From: Candidatus Acidiferrum typicum
GTDB taxonomy: Bacteria > Acidobacteriota > Terriglobia > Acidiferrales > UBA7541
Length of the DNA: 50,024 nt
NCBI GenBank assembly: GCA_002478115.1
Contig: DLMH01000092.1
Span: 605-50,628, forward strand
Direction of reading: 5' to 3'
Below the pieces are notes generated by a model. That model was given only the letters and a program-made list of their open reading frames with translations, was not told where the DNA came from and searched no databases. The position numbers were made by a program, and so were the translations under genes. Of this stretch, positions 16,774 to 25,594 are shown one piece after another. The stretch's first letter is position 1, and each line of letters opens with the position of its first letter.

Positions 16774-16808
16774 TTGACTATTTCAATGAAGCGCGTTACA
16801 GTAAACGG
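16774..16808 (+). promoter_or_regulatory. Promoter with overlapping LacI-type operator, copy 3 (before the epimerase)
   Basis: TTGACT (16774-16779), a 17-base spacer and TACAGT (16797-16802) form a plausible sigma70 promoter. The 16-mer GCGTTACAGTAAACGG (16793-16808), identical to the copy before GH51, covers the -10 element. This layout is typical of repression by steric block. It gives the epimerase and the following genes their own regulated transcription start. Confidence 0.68.
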
Positions 16809-16835
16809 TAACTTTATCGATTTCTGGAGAACCAT

Positions 16836-17861
16836 ATGCCTCATGACGATCTCGTGCTTGTGACCGGTGCCGGCGGCTTTATCGGCGGTAATCTCGTGGC
16901 TTCCTTGCGGGCGCAGGGCTACATGCGTATTCGCGCCGTGGACATCAAGCCTTTGCATCATTGGTACCAGCGATTCGGGGACGTTGAGAATCTCTCTTTG
17001 GATCTCAATGATAAGCAGAATTGCGAGACGTCGGCCAAAGGCGCGCGTGATATTTACAATCTGGCCGCCAACATGGGCGGCATGGGATTCATCGAGAAAA
17101 ACAAAGCCCTTTGTATGCTCTCGGTGCTCATCAACACGCATATGCTTCAAGCGGCCCTGAAGTATGGCGTGGCTCGCTGCTTCTACTCATCGTCGGCCTG
17201 CGTTTACAACGGTGACAAGCAAACGAGCTTTGAAGCGCCCCTGCTGAAGGAAGCAGATGCCTATCCGGCGCTGGCCGAGGATGGCTACGGCTGGGAAAAG
17301 CTGTTTTCCGAGCGCATGTGCCGCCATTTCCGCGAGGATTTCGGCCTATACACCCGGGTGGCGCGCTTCCACAATGTCTACGGCCCCTGGGGCACGTGGT
17401 TTGGCGGGCGCGAAAAAGCCCCGGCGGCCATCTGCCGGAAAGTCATTGAAGCGAAATTGTCCAAGAAGCACGACATCGAAATTTGGGGCACGGGAAATCA
17501 GACCCGCAGCTTCATGTATATCGATGATTGTTTAGTGGGCATCCAGAAGATCATGAATTCGGAAATTCTGGAACCCATCAACCTGGGCTCGAGTGAGGCC
17601 GTCAGCATCAACCGGTTGGCCGATCTTGTGGAAGGGATTGCCGGCATCCACCTGGAGCGCAAATACGACCTTAACGCACCGCTGGGAGTGAACGGACGCA
17701 ACAGCGACAACACTCTGATCAAGAAATACCTGAACTGGGAGCCTACTATCCCTTTGCAGGCTGGCCTGGAAAAGACCTACGCCTGGATTTACGACCAGTA
17801 TCTTGCTCGCGAGAAGGGTGCCGCTGGGGTTGTACAGGAATTCACCAACACGTCGTCCTGA
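16836..17861 (+). CDS. NAD-dependent sugar epimerase, GDP-mannose 3,5-epimerase-like
   Basis: A 341-residue extended SDR. The N-terminal TGAGGFIGGNL binds NAD. AANMGGMGFI, FYSSSACVY (Cys122), YGWEK (Tyr151, Lys155), RFHNVYGPWGTW, GGREKAPAAICRK and NGRNSDNTLIKK follow the plant GDP-mannose 3,5-epimerase closely, including the catalytic cysteine in SSAC. That enzyme reversibly converts GDP-D-mannose to GDP-L-galactose (and GDP-L-gulose). Its presence within a fucosidase/permease cluster under the same operator is unusual; it could run in reverse to return an activated L-sugar to the D-mannose pool. The guanylyltransferase-like gene begins 14 bases later. Sugar specificity within the family remains inference. 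Confidence 0.82.
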   Translation: MPHDDLVLVTGAGGFIGGNLVASLRAQGYMRIRAVDIKPLHHWYQRFGDVENLSLDLNDKQNCETSAKGARDIYNLAANMGGMGFIEKNKALCMLSVLINTHMLQAALKYGVARCFYSSSACVYNGDKQTSFEAPLLKEADAYPALAEDGYGWEKLFSERMCRHFREDFGLYTRVARFHNVYGPWGTWFGGREKAPAAICRKVIEAKLSKKHDIEIWGTGNQTRSFMYIDDCLVGIQKIMNSEILEPINLGSSEAVSINRLADLVEGIAGIHLERKYDLNAPLGVNGRNSDNTLIKKYLNWEPTIPLQAGLEKTYAWIYDQYLAREKGAAGVVQEFTNTSS

Positions 17862-17875
17862 GTTCGGACCACAGC

Positions 17876-19558
17876 GTGACGTTCATGCCGAACATGACGA
17901 GCATGTGGGATTACCTGATCGTTACGGCCGCGAATGACCAGCAAGCCAAGGCTTACGACCATCAGATTCAGGAGCGTCAGAAAGCCGGCCAAATTCCGCA
18001 GGTTCGCAATTGTCTTGTAATTCCTGATATCGATGGCAAGCGGATTGGTAGTGGGGGAAGCACGCTCCACTCGCTTGCGTGCGTCTTGCATGGCGAGCGG
18101 CCCGACGTTGGTCCTGCCAGTTTTGAGGAAGCCGAGGCGATTCTGAGTTGTCTCCGCATCCTGATTGTCCATGCCGGCGGCGACTCCCGCCGCCTGCCGG
18201 CATACTCCCATTGCGGCAAGATGTTTGTTCCCATACCAGCCAAGGGCCAGCCTTCAGTTGCTTCCACGCTTTTTGACCGGCTCGTGCCGGCATTTCTCAA
18301 GCTTCCGGAAGGATCTCGAGGGCAAGTGGTGGTTGCCTCCGGGGATGCTTTGATCCTGTTCGATGCTTCCGTCGTAAAGTTTGCTCGGCCAGGGATCACG
18401 GCGCTGGGATCCTTCGCTTCCTCAAAGGATGCAGCCCATCACGGCGTTTTTTGCATAGCTAAGGATGGCTCGGTAAGGCGGTTTCTGCAAAAGCCGTCGC
18501 CTGACGCGCAACTCGCTGCCGGGGCAATCAACGCGCGGGGAGAATCCGTACTTGATCTTGGCGTGATGAGTTTTGACGCCGGCGCCGCTATTCAGTTGAT
18601 GCGCGCCTTCTTTGCGAAGACTCCTCAGAAACATGGCCAACCTGCGCTGGATTGGAAAACGGAGGCGCGCGCTGCGCTTTATTCCAACGGTATCGACCTG
18701 TACCGTGAAATTTGTTGTGCGCTAGGGGCCGATACGGCCTTCGAACAGTACGCAGACAACGTGCGAGCAAGCGGCTCAACCCTTGATGGCCCCCTCCTTG
18801 CGGAGTGGTTCGCTTTCCTGCGACACATCCCTTTAAATCTGGACATACTACCGCGTTGCAAGTTCCTCCACTTCGGCACGACTCGTCAGTTGATTACGAG
18901 TGGAATCGCCCTGCTTTCAGAAGACTCACACAAACCTGCGCAGACCTCTTTGATCCTGAATAGCGATATCCACTCTGAAATAGCCGCGAATCACGCGTGG
19001 ATTGAAGGTTGTTCTGTTCGCGACACTTTAACCCTCGAAGGGTTCAATGCCATCGTCGGTGTCGACGTTGTGCAACCCCTCAGTCTCCCCAAGGGTGCCT
19101 GCTTGGATATTTCTGCTGGTATCAGCCGCAAAGGCGAAAAGGTTTGGTTCCTCCGGTACTACGGCATCGATGATACGTTTAAACACTCAGCCGAAGAGGG
19201 AGGCACATTTTGTGGCCAGCCTCTTCAGAAGTGGCTGGGCACGATCGGTGCGGTCGCTTCCGATATCTGGCCACCCAAGGTGCCGGAGCGCGAGCGGACT
19301 CTGTGGAACGCTCGCGTGTTTCCGGCATTGCAGGAACACCAGGATTTCCGGGGCTGGTTGTGGCTTTTGAATGTCGAGTCCGCAACCCCGGAACAAAAAA
19401 GAAGCTTCCTGGCCGCGGACCGCTACAGTTCTTCTGAAATAGCGGTCCGGGTTGACCAAGCCCAGTTTCAACTGCGGCGTTCGCGGATTCGATCGGCCCG
19501 GATGACGCATGATGATCGGGGACGCACTCAGGCCCAGACTGACGTGGTCGATTGTTGA
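17876..19558 (+). CDS. Fucose-1-phosphate guanylyltransferase / fucokinase-like (Fkp N-terminal type)
   Basis: A 560-residue protein. The segment IGSGGSTLHSLACVL, followed by LIVHAGGDSRRLPAYSHCGK and KMFVPIP, is the pyrophosphorylase signature of the L-fucokinase/fucose-1-phosphate guanylyltransferase family. A central region and a left-handed-helix-like part (residues about 330-450) follow. No GHMP kinase signature is visible here; a separate GHMP kinase lies two genes downstream, so the bifunctional Fkp arrangement appears split. The expected reaction is sugar-1-phosphate + GTP to GDP-sugar, with L-fucose or L-galactose as likely sugar. It starts 14 bases after the epimerase; ATG 17885 is an alternative start. 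The last 40 or so residues are basic and poorly conserved in look. Confidence 0.78.
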   Translation: MTFMPNMTSMWDYLIVTAANDQQAKAYDHQIQERQKAGQIPQVRNCLVIPDIDGKRIGSGGSTLHSLACVLHGERPDVGPASFEEAEAILSCLRILIVHAGGDSRRLPAYSHCGKMFVPIPAKGQPSVASTLFDRLVPAFLKLPEGSRGQVVVASGDALILFDASVVKFARPGITALGSFASSKDAAHHGVFCIAKDGSVRRFLQKPSPDAQLAAGAINARGESVLDLGVMSFDAGAAIQLMRAFFAKTPQKHGQPALDWKTEARAALYSNGIDLYREICCALGADTAFEQYADNVRASGSTLDGPLLAEWFAFLRHIPLNLDILPRCKFLHFGTTRQLITSGIALLSEDSHKPAQTSLILNSDIHSEIAANHAWIEGCSVRDTLTLEGFNAIVGVDVVQPLSLPKGACLDISAGISRKGEKVWFLRYYGIDDTFKHSAEEGGTFCGQPLQKWLGTIGAVASDIWPPKVPERERTLWNARVFPALQEHQDFRGWLWLLNVESATPEQKRSFLAADRYSSSEIAVRVDQAQFQLRRSRIRSARMTHDDRGRTQAQTDVVDC

Positions 19559-19606
19559 CAATAGTTGAAGTGAACGCTGTAACAAGCCCTTACAGGGACG
19601 GTGACT

Positions 19607-19996
19607 ATGCTGAAAAATGGAATCCTTAATCCCGCCATCAATTCGTTGCTGAGCCGCGTCCGCCACACCAACACGCTGGTTATCGCGGACCGCGGCTTTC
19701 CGTGCTGGCCGCAAATTGAAACTGTCGATATATCTCTCGTCGACGATCTTCCGCGCGTCTTGGAAGTGTTCAAAGCAATTCAAGCCAATTTTGTAATCGG
19801 CAAAATCGTGATGGCCGAAGAATTCCGCCGCGTCAACGATCTGCATACGGTGCACAGCTTCGAGCAGTGTTTCGGCGAGATTCCAGTGACTTTTGAGCCG
19901 CACGCGCAATTCAAGCTTCGCGTCCCCTTAGCGATTGGCTTGATCCGGACCGGAGACACCGTGCAGTACGCGAACATGATCCTTGAGTCGGCATAG
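19607..19996 (+). CDS. RbsD/FucU-family sugar mutarotase
   Basis: A 129-residue protein with the classic opening MLKNGILNPAINSLLSRVRHTNTLVIADRG, in which the first-strand His and Asp-Arg are the catalytic residues of the RbsD/FucU fold, and a C-terminal LIRTGDTVQYANMIL matching the family end. The enzymes interconvert anomers or ring forms of free ribose or fucose. Between a guanylyltransferase and a sugar kinase, L-fucose or L-galactose mutarotation before phosphorylation is likely. The frame also has GTG 19601 two codons upstream, but ATG 19607 after AGGGACGG fits better. The middle (residues 30-80) is more divergent than usual. Confidence 0.85.
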   Translation: MLKNGILNPAINSLLSRVRHTNTLVIADRGFPCWPQIETVDISLVDDLPRVLEVFKAIQANFVIGKIVMAEEFRRVNDLHTVHSFEQCFGEIPVTFEPHAQFKLRVPLAIGLIRTGDTVQYANMILESA

Positions 19997-20070
19997 TTCT
20001 GGTGTTGGCAGATGTCCTTGAAAAAGATGCCCCCTTTGCAGTGGTACAACGCAAGAACTAAGCGGCGATT

Positions 20071-20928
20071 ATGGTCTCGGAAAGGGCGCCAAAGATGAAC
20101 AACCCCATCGGAAAGATCCCCTATCGAATGGCGCTCGCTGGGGGATGGATTGATCAACCATTCGTGTCCAGGCTCGACCCTGACCCACCGGGTTCCATGG
20201 TGGTCGTCGGAGTGGAGCCCACCTTCCGCTTCATGGACCGGGCCGGGATGGCGACCAGCACGCGAAGAATCGCCGAAGCGCTTTGGCATGGGGCCTTGCC
20301 AGAAAAAGATCCAATGGCATTGGTGCGGGAACTATATGATGCAGAAAACACGGGGAAGGCAAACCCGTCCGGTTCTCAAGACATGGCCGGCCTGATATTG
20401 CCCGGTATCAACAGGCTTGACTATCATTATGAGTTCGCCGGCGGGTTGTTTCCCGCCCACGTCGAATCCTGCAATGATCCTGACGTCGGACGCTGGCTGC
20501 AGGAAGTGCTTCATCTTCTGCCGATCGCGCAGCGTCCCGATGGCTACAGCCCTCTTGACGAGCAACACTTGAATGCCGAGTGGGTGCGTCGCCTGGGCCA
20601 ATCCGGGAAGGCCTGCTTCGTTGCCATCCTGGCGAAAGATACTGCAAAGCTGGGTGCCTCCCTGAACGAATGCATGGGCTGTTGGGAAGCGCTTCTTCCT
20701 AACACCGTAGCGCATCCGCTCATCACGGTAGACTTGCTTGGCTTGCTGGCTTATTACCAGCAACGCTACGCGGGCGCCATGTATTCGGGTTGTGGCGGCG
20801 GGTACCTCTATGTAGTCTCCGAAGAACCAGTGCCCGGCGCAATCAAGGTGAATCTCAGGCTCGCAGCAAAGCACGGACAAAATGGCAAGGCCGCCAGCAG
20901 GGCTCCAGGGTCCGCAGTCACTCTCTGA
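20071..20928 (+). CDS. GHMP-superfamily sugar kinase
   Basis: A 285-residue protein. Motif 1 is IPYRMALAGGWIDQP, motif 2 (phosphate loop) is KANPSGSQDMAGL, and motif 3 is YSGCGGGYLYVVS, together diagnostic of GHMP kinases; the A/L-GG-x-D opening is closest to sugar kinases such as the HddA or fucokinase type. It should phosphorylate a free sugar at C1 using ATP. Downstream of the guanylyltransferase and mutarotase it would supply the missing kinase half of a split Fkp system. ATG 20071 has a weak ribosome site and ATG 20095 (MNNPIGKIPYR) is a good alternative after GGAAAGGG. Substrate is inferred from context. Confidence 0.75.
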   Translation: MVSERAPKMNNPIGKIPYRMALAGGWIDQPFVSRLDPDPPGSMVVVGVEPTFRFMDRAGMATSTRRIAEALWHGALPEKDPMALVRELYDAENTGKANPSGSQDMAGLILPGINRLDYHYEFAGGLFPAHVESCNDPDVGRWLQEVLHLLPIAQRPDGYSPLDEQHLNAEWVRRLGQSGKACFVAILAKDTAKLGASLNECMGCWEALLPNTVAHPLITVDLLGLLAYYQQRYAGAMYSGCGGGYLYVVSEEPVPGAIKVNLRLAAKHGQNGKAASRAPGSAVTL

Positions 20929-21233
20929 TTTCATCGCGCACATTTTGCATTTCGGTGAAGGACCGCGAAGCGCGTTTTGAATCCGCCTATGCAGGCCTGC
21001 CCATCAATAGCCCATCGCGAGAAGCCAGACAGAGACAGAAACCGCGACTGAGTCGATACATGGTAACCGGCATCCAACGCAACGCTTTTACAGGGATTTC
21101 AAATCCCTCGGTTTCAGCCGCCCACCTTCCCCTCCGCTTCCAATTCTGGCGTACTCTATAAATTAGCAGCCAGTTTGAGGAAGTGCCCAGACGTACCCGT
21201 AACGCCCTTGCGGGAATCCTAAGAGGAGACGCC

Positions 21234-22730
21234 ATGAGCAGGTTTTCCACATCACGCCGTCAATTCTTAAGGCTAGCCGGCGTTGCCGGCGCCGGACTCC
21301 TCCGGCCGGGCACTGCACTCCTGGGAGGCACTATCGTTGGAGACGCGGAGTCGCAAGCTTCTGAGCCGCTGGCCGATTACACTCTGCGCATCGCGAACAC
21401 TCCCATCGAGCTCGCGCCCAATCGCATCGTGTCCGCAATCACCTACAACGGTCAATTTCCCGGCCCCTTGCTGCGTTTCAAGGAAGGACAGCAGGCGGTG
21501 GTGGATGTTTACAACGACACGGATGCCCCGGAACAACTGCATTGGCACGGTCAGTTTCTCTCGCCGGATGTAGACGGCGCGGCGGAAGAAGGCACTCCTT
21601 TCATTCCTGCACACGGTAAACGTCGCATTACATTCACGCCGCGGCCCGCGGGTTTCCGTTTCTATCACACGCACAATCGCGCTGGAGCCGATCTCCACGC
21701 GGGGCAGTACAGCGGCCAGGTTGGGCCCGTCTACATTGAGCCCAGGCGCGAGCCGGGAAATTTCGACCGCGAGGTCTTCCTCGTCCTTAAGGAGTTTGAA
21801 CCGTCGTTCAGCCAGGGCGGCGACATGGCCATGGATTTCCTCGCTCCAACCGCCAAAGTGAAAGAGCTGGAAACTTCCGGTGAGTCCGCGATGAAAGCCT
21901 CGCTGGCGAAAGGCATGCCGCACGGCTACGAAGTCGGCTACCGGTATTTCACGATCAATGGACGAATGTCAGGGCACGGCGACCCTGTTCGCGTGAAGCA
22001 CGGCGAGCGCGTCCTCTTCCATATCCTGAATGGCAGCGCCACGGAGGTTCGCAGCCTGGCGCTGCCCGGACACACCTTTCGGGTCGTGGCGCTCGACGGC
22101 AACCCCGTACCCACGCCTGCCGAGGTTCCCGTGCTCTGGCTCGGGACGGCGGAGAGAATCTCTGCGATCGTCGAAATGAATCATCCGGGCGTGTGGGTGA
22201 TGGGTGATCTTGCGGACGATGACCGCGCTCACGGCATGGGCATTGTGGTCGAATACGCTGGACACAAAGGCAAACCGGTGTGGACGCCGCCGAAGCCGTT
22301 TCATTGGAACTATTCGCTTTTCGCGAAGCAGAAAGCTAACGCTTCCGAACCGGATGAACTGATTGAGATGACCTTTGCGAAGCAAAACGCCGCGGAACAC
22401 GGCTTCAACCTGTGGTCCATTAACGACCAGCTCTTTTCCGGCGAGACGATGACCGCCGCCTATCATCTCCGCCAGGGTCAGCGCTATCGCATCCGTATGC
22501 GCAACGCCAGCGACGATATTCATCCCATCCATCTTCATCGTCACTCCTTCGAGCTCACCAGGATTGCCGAGAAACCTCTGGCGGGGGTGATGAAGGACGT
22601 TGTGATGGTCGGCGGATACCAGGAAGTGGAAATCAGCTTTACCGCGGATAATCCCGGCCTCACGCTTTTTCATTGCCACCAGCAACTCCACATGGACTTT
22701 GGATTCATGACCCTGTTTGACTACCTCTGA
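21234..22730 (+). CDS. Multicopper oxidase (laccase-like), Tat-exported
   Basis: A 498-residue protein. The chosen start ATG 21234 follows AAGAGGAG and puts a twin-arginine signal (TSRRQFLRLAG) at the N-terminus; the frame is open from 21183. Three cupredoxin domains carry the copper ligands: HWHG near residue 103, FYHTH near 143, HPIHLHRHSF near 425 and LFHCHQQLHMDFG near 480, covering type 1, 2 and 3 copper. Export of the folded cofactor-loaded enzyme via Tat is usual. Possible roles are phenol or metal oxidation, or copper tolerance; no copper gene is adjacent. It lies about 300 bases after the sugar cluster and may be unrelated to it. Confidence 0.9.
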   Translation: MSRFSTSRRQFLRLAGVAGAGLLRPGTALLGGTIVGDAESQASEPLADYTLRIANTPIELAPNRIVSAITYNGQFPGPLLRFKEGQQAVVDVYNDTDAPEQLHWHGQFLSPDVDGAAEEGTPFIPAHGKRRITFTPRPAGFRFYHTHNRAGADLHAGQYSGQVGPVYIEPRREPGNFDREVFLVLKEFEPSFSQGGDMAMDFLAPTAKVKELETSGESAMKASLAKGMPHGYEVGYRYFTINGRMSGHGDPVRVKHGERVLFHILNGSATEVRSLALPGHTFRVVALDGNPVPTPAEVPVLWLGTAERISAIVEMNHPGVWVMGDLADDDRAHGMGIVVEYAGHKGKPVWTPPKPFHWNYSLFAKQKANASEPDELIEMTFAKQNAAEHGFNLWSINDQLFSGETMTAAYHLRQGQRYRIRMRNASDDIHPIHLHRHSFELTRIAEKPLAGVMKDVVMVGGYQEVEISFTADNPGLTLFHCHQQLHMDFGFMTLFDYL

Positions 22731-22893
22731 GCAGGTGAGGAAGGGAAGAGAGATGGCGACGGTGCCAGAGGAATCCCTCTGCAACTTCGGATTTCAAGCT
22801 AGAATGCCAGGCGATTCCTGATGGAATTTTATAAGAATTGCAGTTGCAGAAGTGTTCTTAAGGTCGGTCCCCGTCAGCGCAGCCGTTGAATCC

Positions 22894-23256
22894 TCAATGC
22901 GTCTGGCCGTTCTCCCCCGCATGCGGCAGCGCCCGCGCGTCAAAATCGATGCCCCAGAAGTGCGGCGCCGGCGTCAGGAATTCCACTCCCACCCTCTGGC
23001 CGCGCTCTCCGCTCCCTCCCAGGAACACAATCCGGCATTCCTGCTCTTCCTGGGTCAGCGGGTTGACCAGCACGAGCATCTCGCTGCTGTCCACCTCGTG
23101 CCGCAGCATCAGCAGGGCTCCGTGGGCGTTCACCACCAGTGTTTCGCAGATTTCGCGAAACTTCCGCCCATCCTGGCTGCGGCCCTGGGCCTGCAGCTTC
23201 ACCTTGTGGAAGACGCGCTGGCTGCGCCGCGACATCGTATAGAGCCCTTCGTTCAT
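22894..23256 (-). CDS. PilZ-domain protein
   Basis: A 120-residue protein starting at MNEGLYTMSRRSQRV. The RRSQRV motif is a PilZ-type RxxxR entry, and the beta-barrel continues through TLVVNAHGALLML, QEEQECRIVFLGG and VGVEFLTPAPHFW. PilZ domains bind c-di-GMP, although the second D/NxSxxG element is here replaced by N-AHGA, so binding is uncertain. It lies alone between the multicopper oxidase and an M20 peptidase, convergent with the former. A paralogue with the same pattern is at 29692-30105. The frame is open upstream to 23418, but that part is low-complexity and not family-like. Confidence 0.75.
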   Translation of the reverse strand: MNEGLYTMSRRSQRVFHKVKLQAQGRSQDGRKFREICETLVVNAHGALLMLRHEVDSSEMLVLVNPLTQEEQECRIVFLGGSGERGQRVGVEFLTPAPHFWGIDFDARALPHAGENGQTH

Positions 23257-23491
23257 GTGCCCATCATGAGGTCCTACCCCGGAACTCGTCAATTGCCCTT
23301 CCGGACGGGTGTTTCCCAAGTGCCAATTCGCTTTCTGGGGACTGGCTTGTGCCCCGTTCCGGCAGGCCTTAAAATAAAAGTAGCGGCTCCGGCTTCTTGT
23401 CCCGCACCTCGCTTGCATCCCGTTGCCGCGCTTTTCTTGGAAATTTTTAAGTTTTCATAGCGGCAAGCGAATTTTTGTGCCTGAGGGATTC

Positions 23492-24856
23492 ATGAACCTT
23501 ACTGAATTTATCGAAGGTCGCCGCGACCAGCATCTCGCGGAACTCCTGGAATTTCTGCGCATTCCCTCCGTCAGCGCCAAATCCGAAAACAAGCCCGATA
23601 TCGAACGCGCCGCCCAATGGGTTGCCGATCACTTGCGTGTCGCCGGTTTCAAAACTGTCGAAATCGTGCCCACCAATCTTCATCCCCTGGTTTACGCGGA
23701 ATCCCTCGAAGCTCCCGGGAAACCTACCGTCCTCTTCTATGGCCACTATGACGTGCAGCCCGCTGAGCCCCTCGAACTTTGGACCTCGCCCGCCTTCGAG
23801 CCCCAATCGCGCGATGGCAATCTCTTCGGCCGTGGCACCGCCGACGACAAAGGCCAGGTGCACATCCACCTGAAAGCCCTTGAATCGCTCCACCAGTTGC
23901 ATGGAAAATTCCCCGTCAACATCAAGGTGCTCATCGAAGGCGAAGAGGAAGTCGGCAGTGTCAGCCTTTGGGATTACGTCCAGAACAACAAGGAAAAGCT
24001 GAAGGCCGACGCGCTCCTCGTTTCCGATACCGCCATGCTCGGCAGAGGCGTGCCCTCCATCACCTATGCTCTCCGCGGCCTCGACTACTATCAGATCGAG
24101 CTGACCGGCCCGGTACGCGATCTGCACTCCGGCGTCTATGGCGGTGCCGTTCCCAATCCGCTGACCGTTCTTACGGAACTCTTCGCCAAACTCCACGACA
24201 AGAATTTCCGCGTCACCGTGCCCGGCTTTTACGACGACGTCGCCAAGGTTTCTGCCACTGAGCGCAAAGCCCTGAACAAATTGCCCTGGAAGGTGAAGGA
24301 TTTTGAGCGCGCCGTGGGCGCGCCCGCGTACGTCGGCGAAAAGGGCTTCACCATCGTCGAGCGCTTGTGGATTCGCCCAACGCTCGAACTGAACGGCATC
24401 TGGGGCGGCTATCAGGGCGAAGGCACCAAGACCGTCATCCCCTCGAAAGCCTACGCCAAGTTTTCCACTCGGCTCGTTCCCGACCAAAATCCCAGGAAGA
24501 TCGCCAAGCTCGTCGAGGCCCACATTCGCAAGCTCCTGCCCAAGACCGTACACTGCAAATTCGAGGTCCTGAGCACCGGTAAGCCCTGGGCTGCGGCCTA
24601 TCAGGCGCCGATTTTCCAGGTTGCTCAGGAAGCCCTGCAAAAGGGCTTCGGCAAGAAGGCCGTGTTCATCCGCGAGGGCGGCTCCATCCCCTTCGTCGCG
24701 CAGATGCACGACACCTTTAAAGTTCCCTGTGTCCTGATTGGCTTCGGCTTGCCGGATGAAAACGCCCACGCGCCCGACGAACACATTTTCTTGGAGAACT
24801 ACTTCAGCGGCATCAAAGCTATCGCTCATTTCTACCAGGACCTGGCGTCCTTGTAG
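23492..24856 (+). CDS. M20-family metallo-dipeptidase
   Basis: A 454-residue enzyme from ATG 23492, preceded by GAGGGATTC; the frame is open from 23423. Metal-binding and catalytic motifs are in order: LFYGHYDVQP (His ligand), GRGTADDKGQ (bridging Asp) and IEGEEEVGS (general base Glu and ligand). The dimerisation domain runs from about residues 205 to 370 (LHSGVYGGAVPNPL), and the C-terminal PDENAHAPDEH carries the last His ligand. The family (carnosinase/PepV/DapE group) hydrolyses dipeptides and N-acyl amino acids with two zinc ions. It has no signal peptide, so it is cytoplasmic. Confidence 0.92.
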   Translation: MNLTEFIEGRRDQHLAELLEFLRIPSVSAKSENKPDIERAAQWVADHLRVAGFKTVEIVPTNLHPLVYAESLEAPGKPTVLFYGHYDVQPAEPLELWTSPAFEPQSRDGNLFGRGTADDKGQVHIHLKALESLHQLHGKFPVNIKVLIEGEEEVGSVSLWDYVQNNKEKLKADALLVSDTAMLGRGVPSITYALRGLDYYQIELTGPVRDLHSGVYGGAVPNPLTVLTELFAKLHDKNFRVTVPGFYDDVAKVSATERKALNKLPWKVKDFERAVGAPAYVGEKGFTIVERLWIRPTLELNGIWGGYQGEGTKTVIPSKAYAKFSTRLVPDQNPRKIAKLVEAHIRKLLPKTVHCKFEVLSTGKPWAAAYQAPIFQVAQEALQKGFGKKAVFIREGGSIPFVAQMHDTFKVPCVLIGFGLPDENAHAPDEHIFLENYFSGIKAIAHFYQDLASL

Positions 24857-24874
24857 CTGGCTCCAGCCGCCGTT

Positions 24875-25594
24875 TCACAGAGTGGGAGGCTGTTGCCGGC
24901 GTCCCTTCGCGTAGTCCCGCAACGCCGCGTTTGCGCTCTCGATCGTCTTCAGCGCCTCCGCGACCTTCACCACATCTTTTCCCCGCAGCACCACGTACAG
25001 CTCATCCTCGCCCAACCCCGTGTACACGCGGTTTCCGATACATCCCAAACTGGTCATCGCTCCGTGCTGTATCGAAGCCGGCAGCGCCATGCACGTCGGA
25101 CGCCCCAGCGCCGGCGCGCCGCTGCCCACTCCCGCCCGGTTCGCGGCCTCCTGCAAGAGCATCGCCCCCGCCGGCTTGCACGCAAATAGCACCACATCCG
25201 GATTCGCCATAGCCTCCCCCAGCGGCGAATAGATCACCGCTTTGGGCCCTTTCGCCAACCGCGGGATCTGTGGCACTTCCTCCGGCCGGACATATCCCAG
25301 CTCAAACATCATTTTCAGTGTTTGCTCAGTCTCTTTCTCGCGCTCCGGCGAAAGCGGAATATTATGGGTATATGCGCCCACCGCGCAGTTAAAGTGATTC
25401 TCTGGAATGGTATAGAAGGTGCTTCCCTCCGCCGCCAACCGCCAGAAGCTGCAACCCGACGGCTCTGAGCCCTCGAACTTCTTGACTCCCGCGGGTTCCG
25501 CGTCCAGATAGGCGACCGCCACGGGCCGCCGCCCCAGCTTCACCACCGCCGCAATTTCGCGTTCGATTTCCCGCCACTTTGGGCTATCGCTCAT
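24875..25594 (-). CDS. DUF169-family protein
   Basis: A 239-residue protein. From ATG 25594 (AAGGAG eight bases upstream) it reads MSDSPKWREIEREIAAVVKL; the segments PVAVAYLD, GCSFWRLAAEGSTFYTIPENHFNCAVGAYTHNI and the C-terminal GMTSLGCIGNRVYTGL-like part (TSLGCIGNRVYTGLG) identify the conserved DUF169 domain. Conserved cysteines in CSFW, FNCAVG and LGCIGNR may bind a metal or cluster. The function of the family is not established. It is convergent with the M20 peptidase (18 bases apart) and divergent from HU. An upstream in-frame ATG at 25615 would add seven residues. Confidence 0.8.
   Translation of the reverse strand: MSDSPKWREIEREIAAVVKLGRRPVAVAYLDAEPAGVKKFEGSEPSGCSFWRLAAEGSTFYTIPENHFNCAVGAYTHNIPLSPEREKETEQTLKMMFELGYVRPEEVPQIPRLAKGPKAVIYSPLGEAMANPDVVLFACKPAGAMLLQEAANRAGVGSGAPALGRPTCMALPASIQHGAMTSLGCIGNRVYTGLGEDELYVVLRGKDVVKVAEALKTIESANAALRDYAKGRRQQPPTL

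Noticed and set aside
23447..24829. 460-codon minus-strand frame opposite the M20 peptidase
   Set aside because: Antisense to a gene with all metal-binding motifs; the protein is Gly/Val/Asp-rich with no family.
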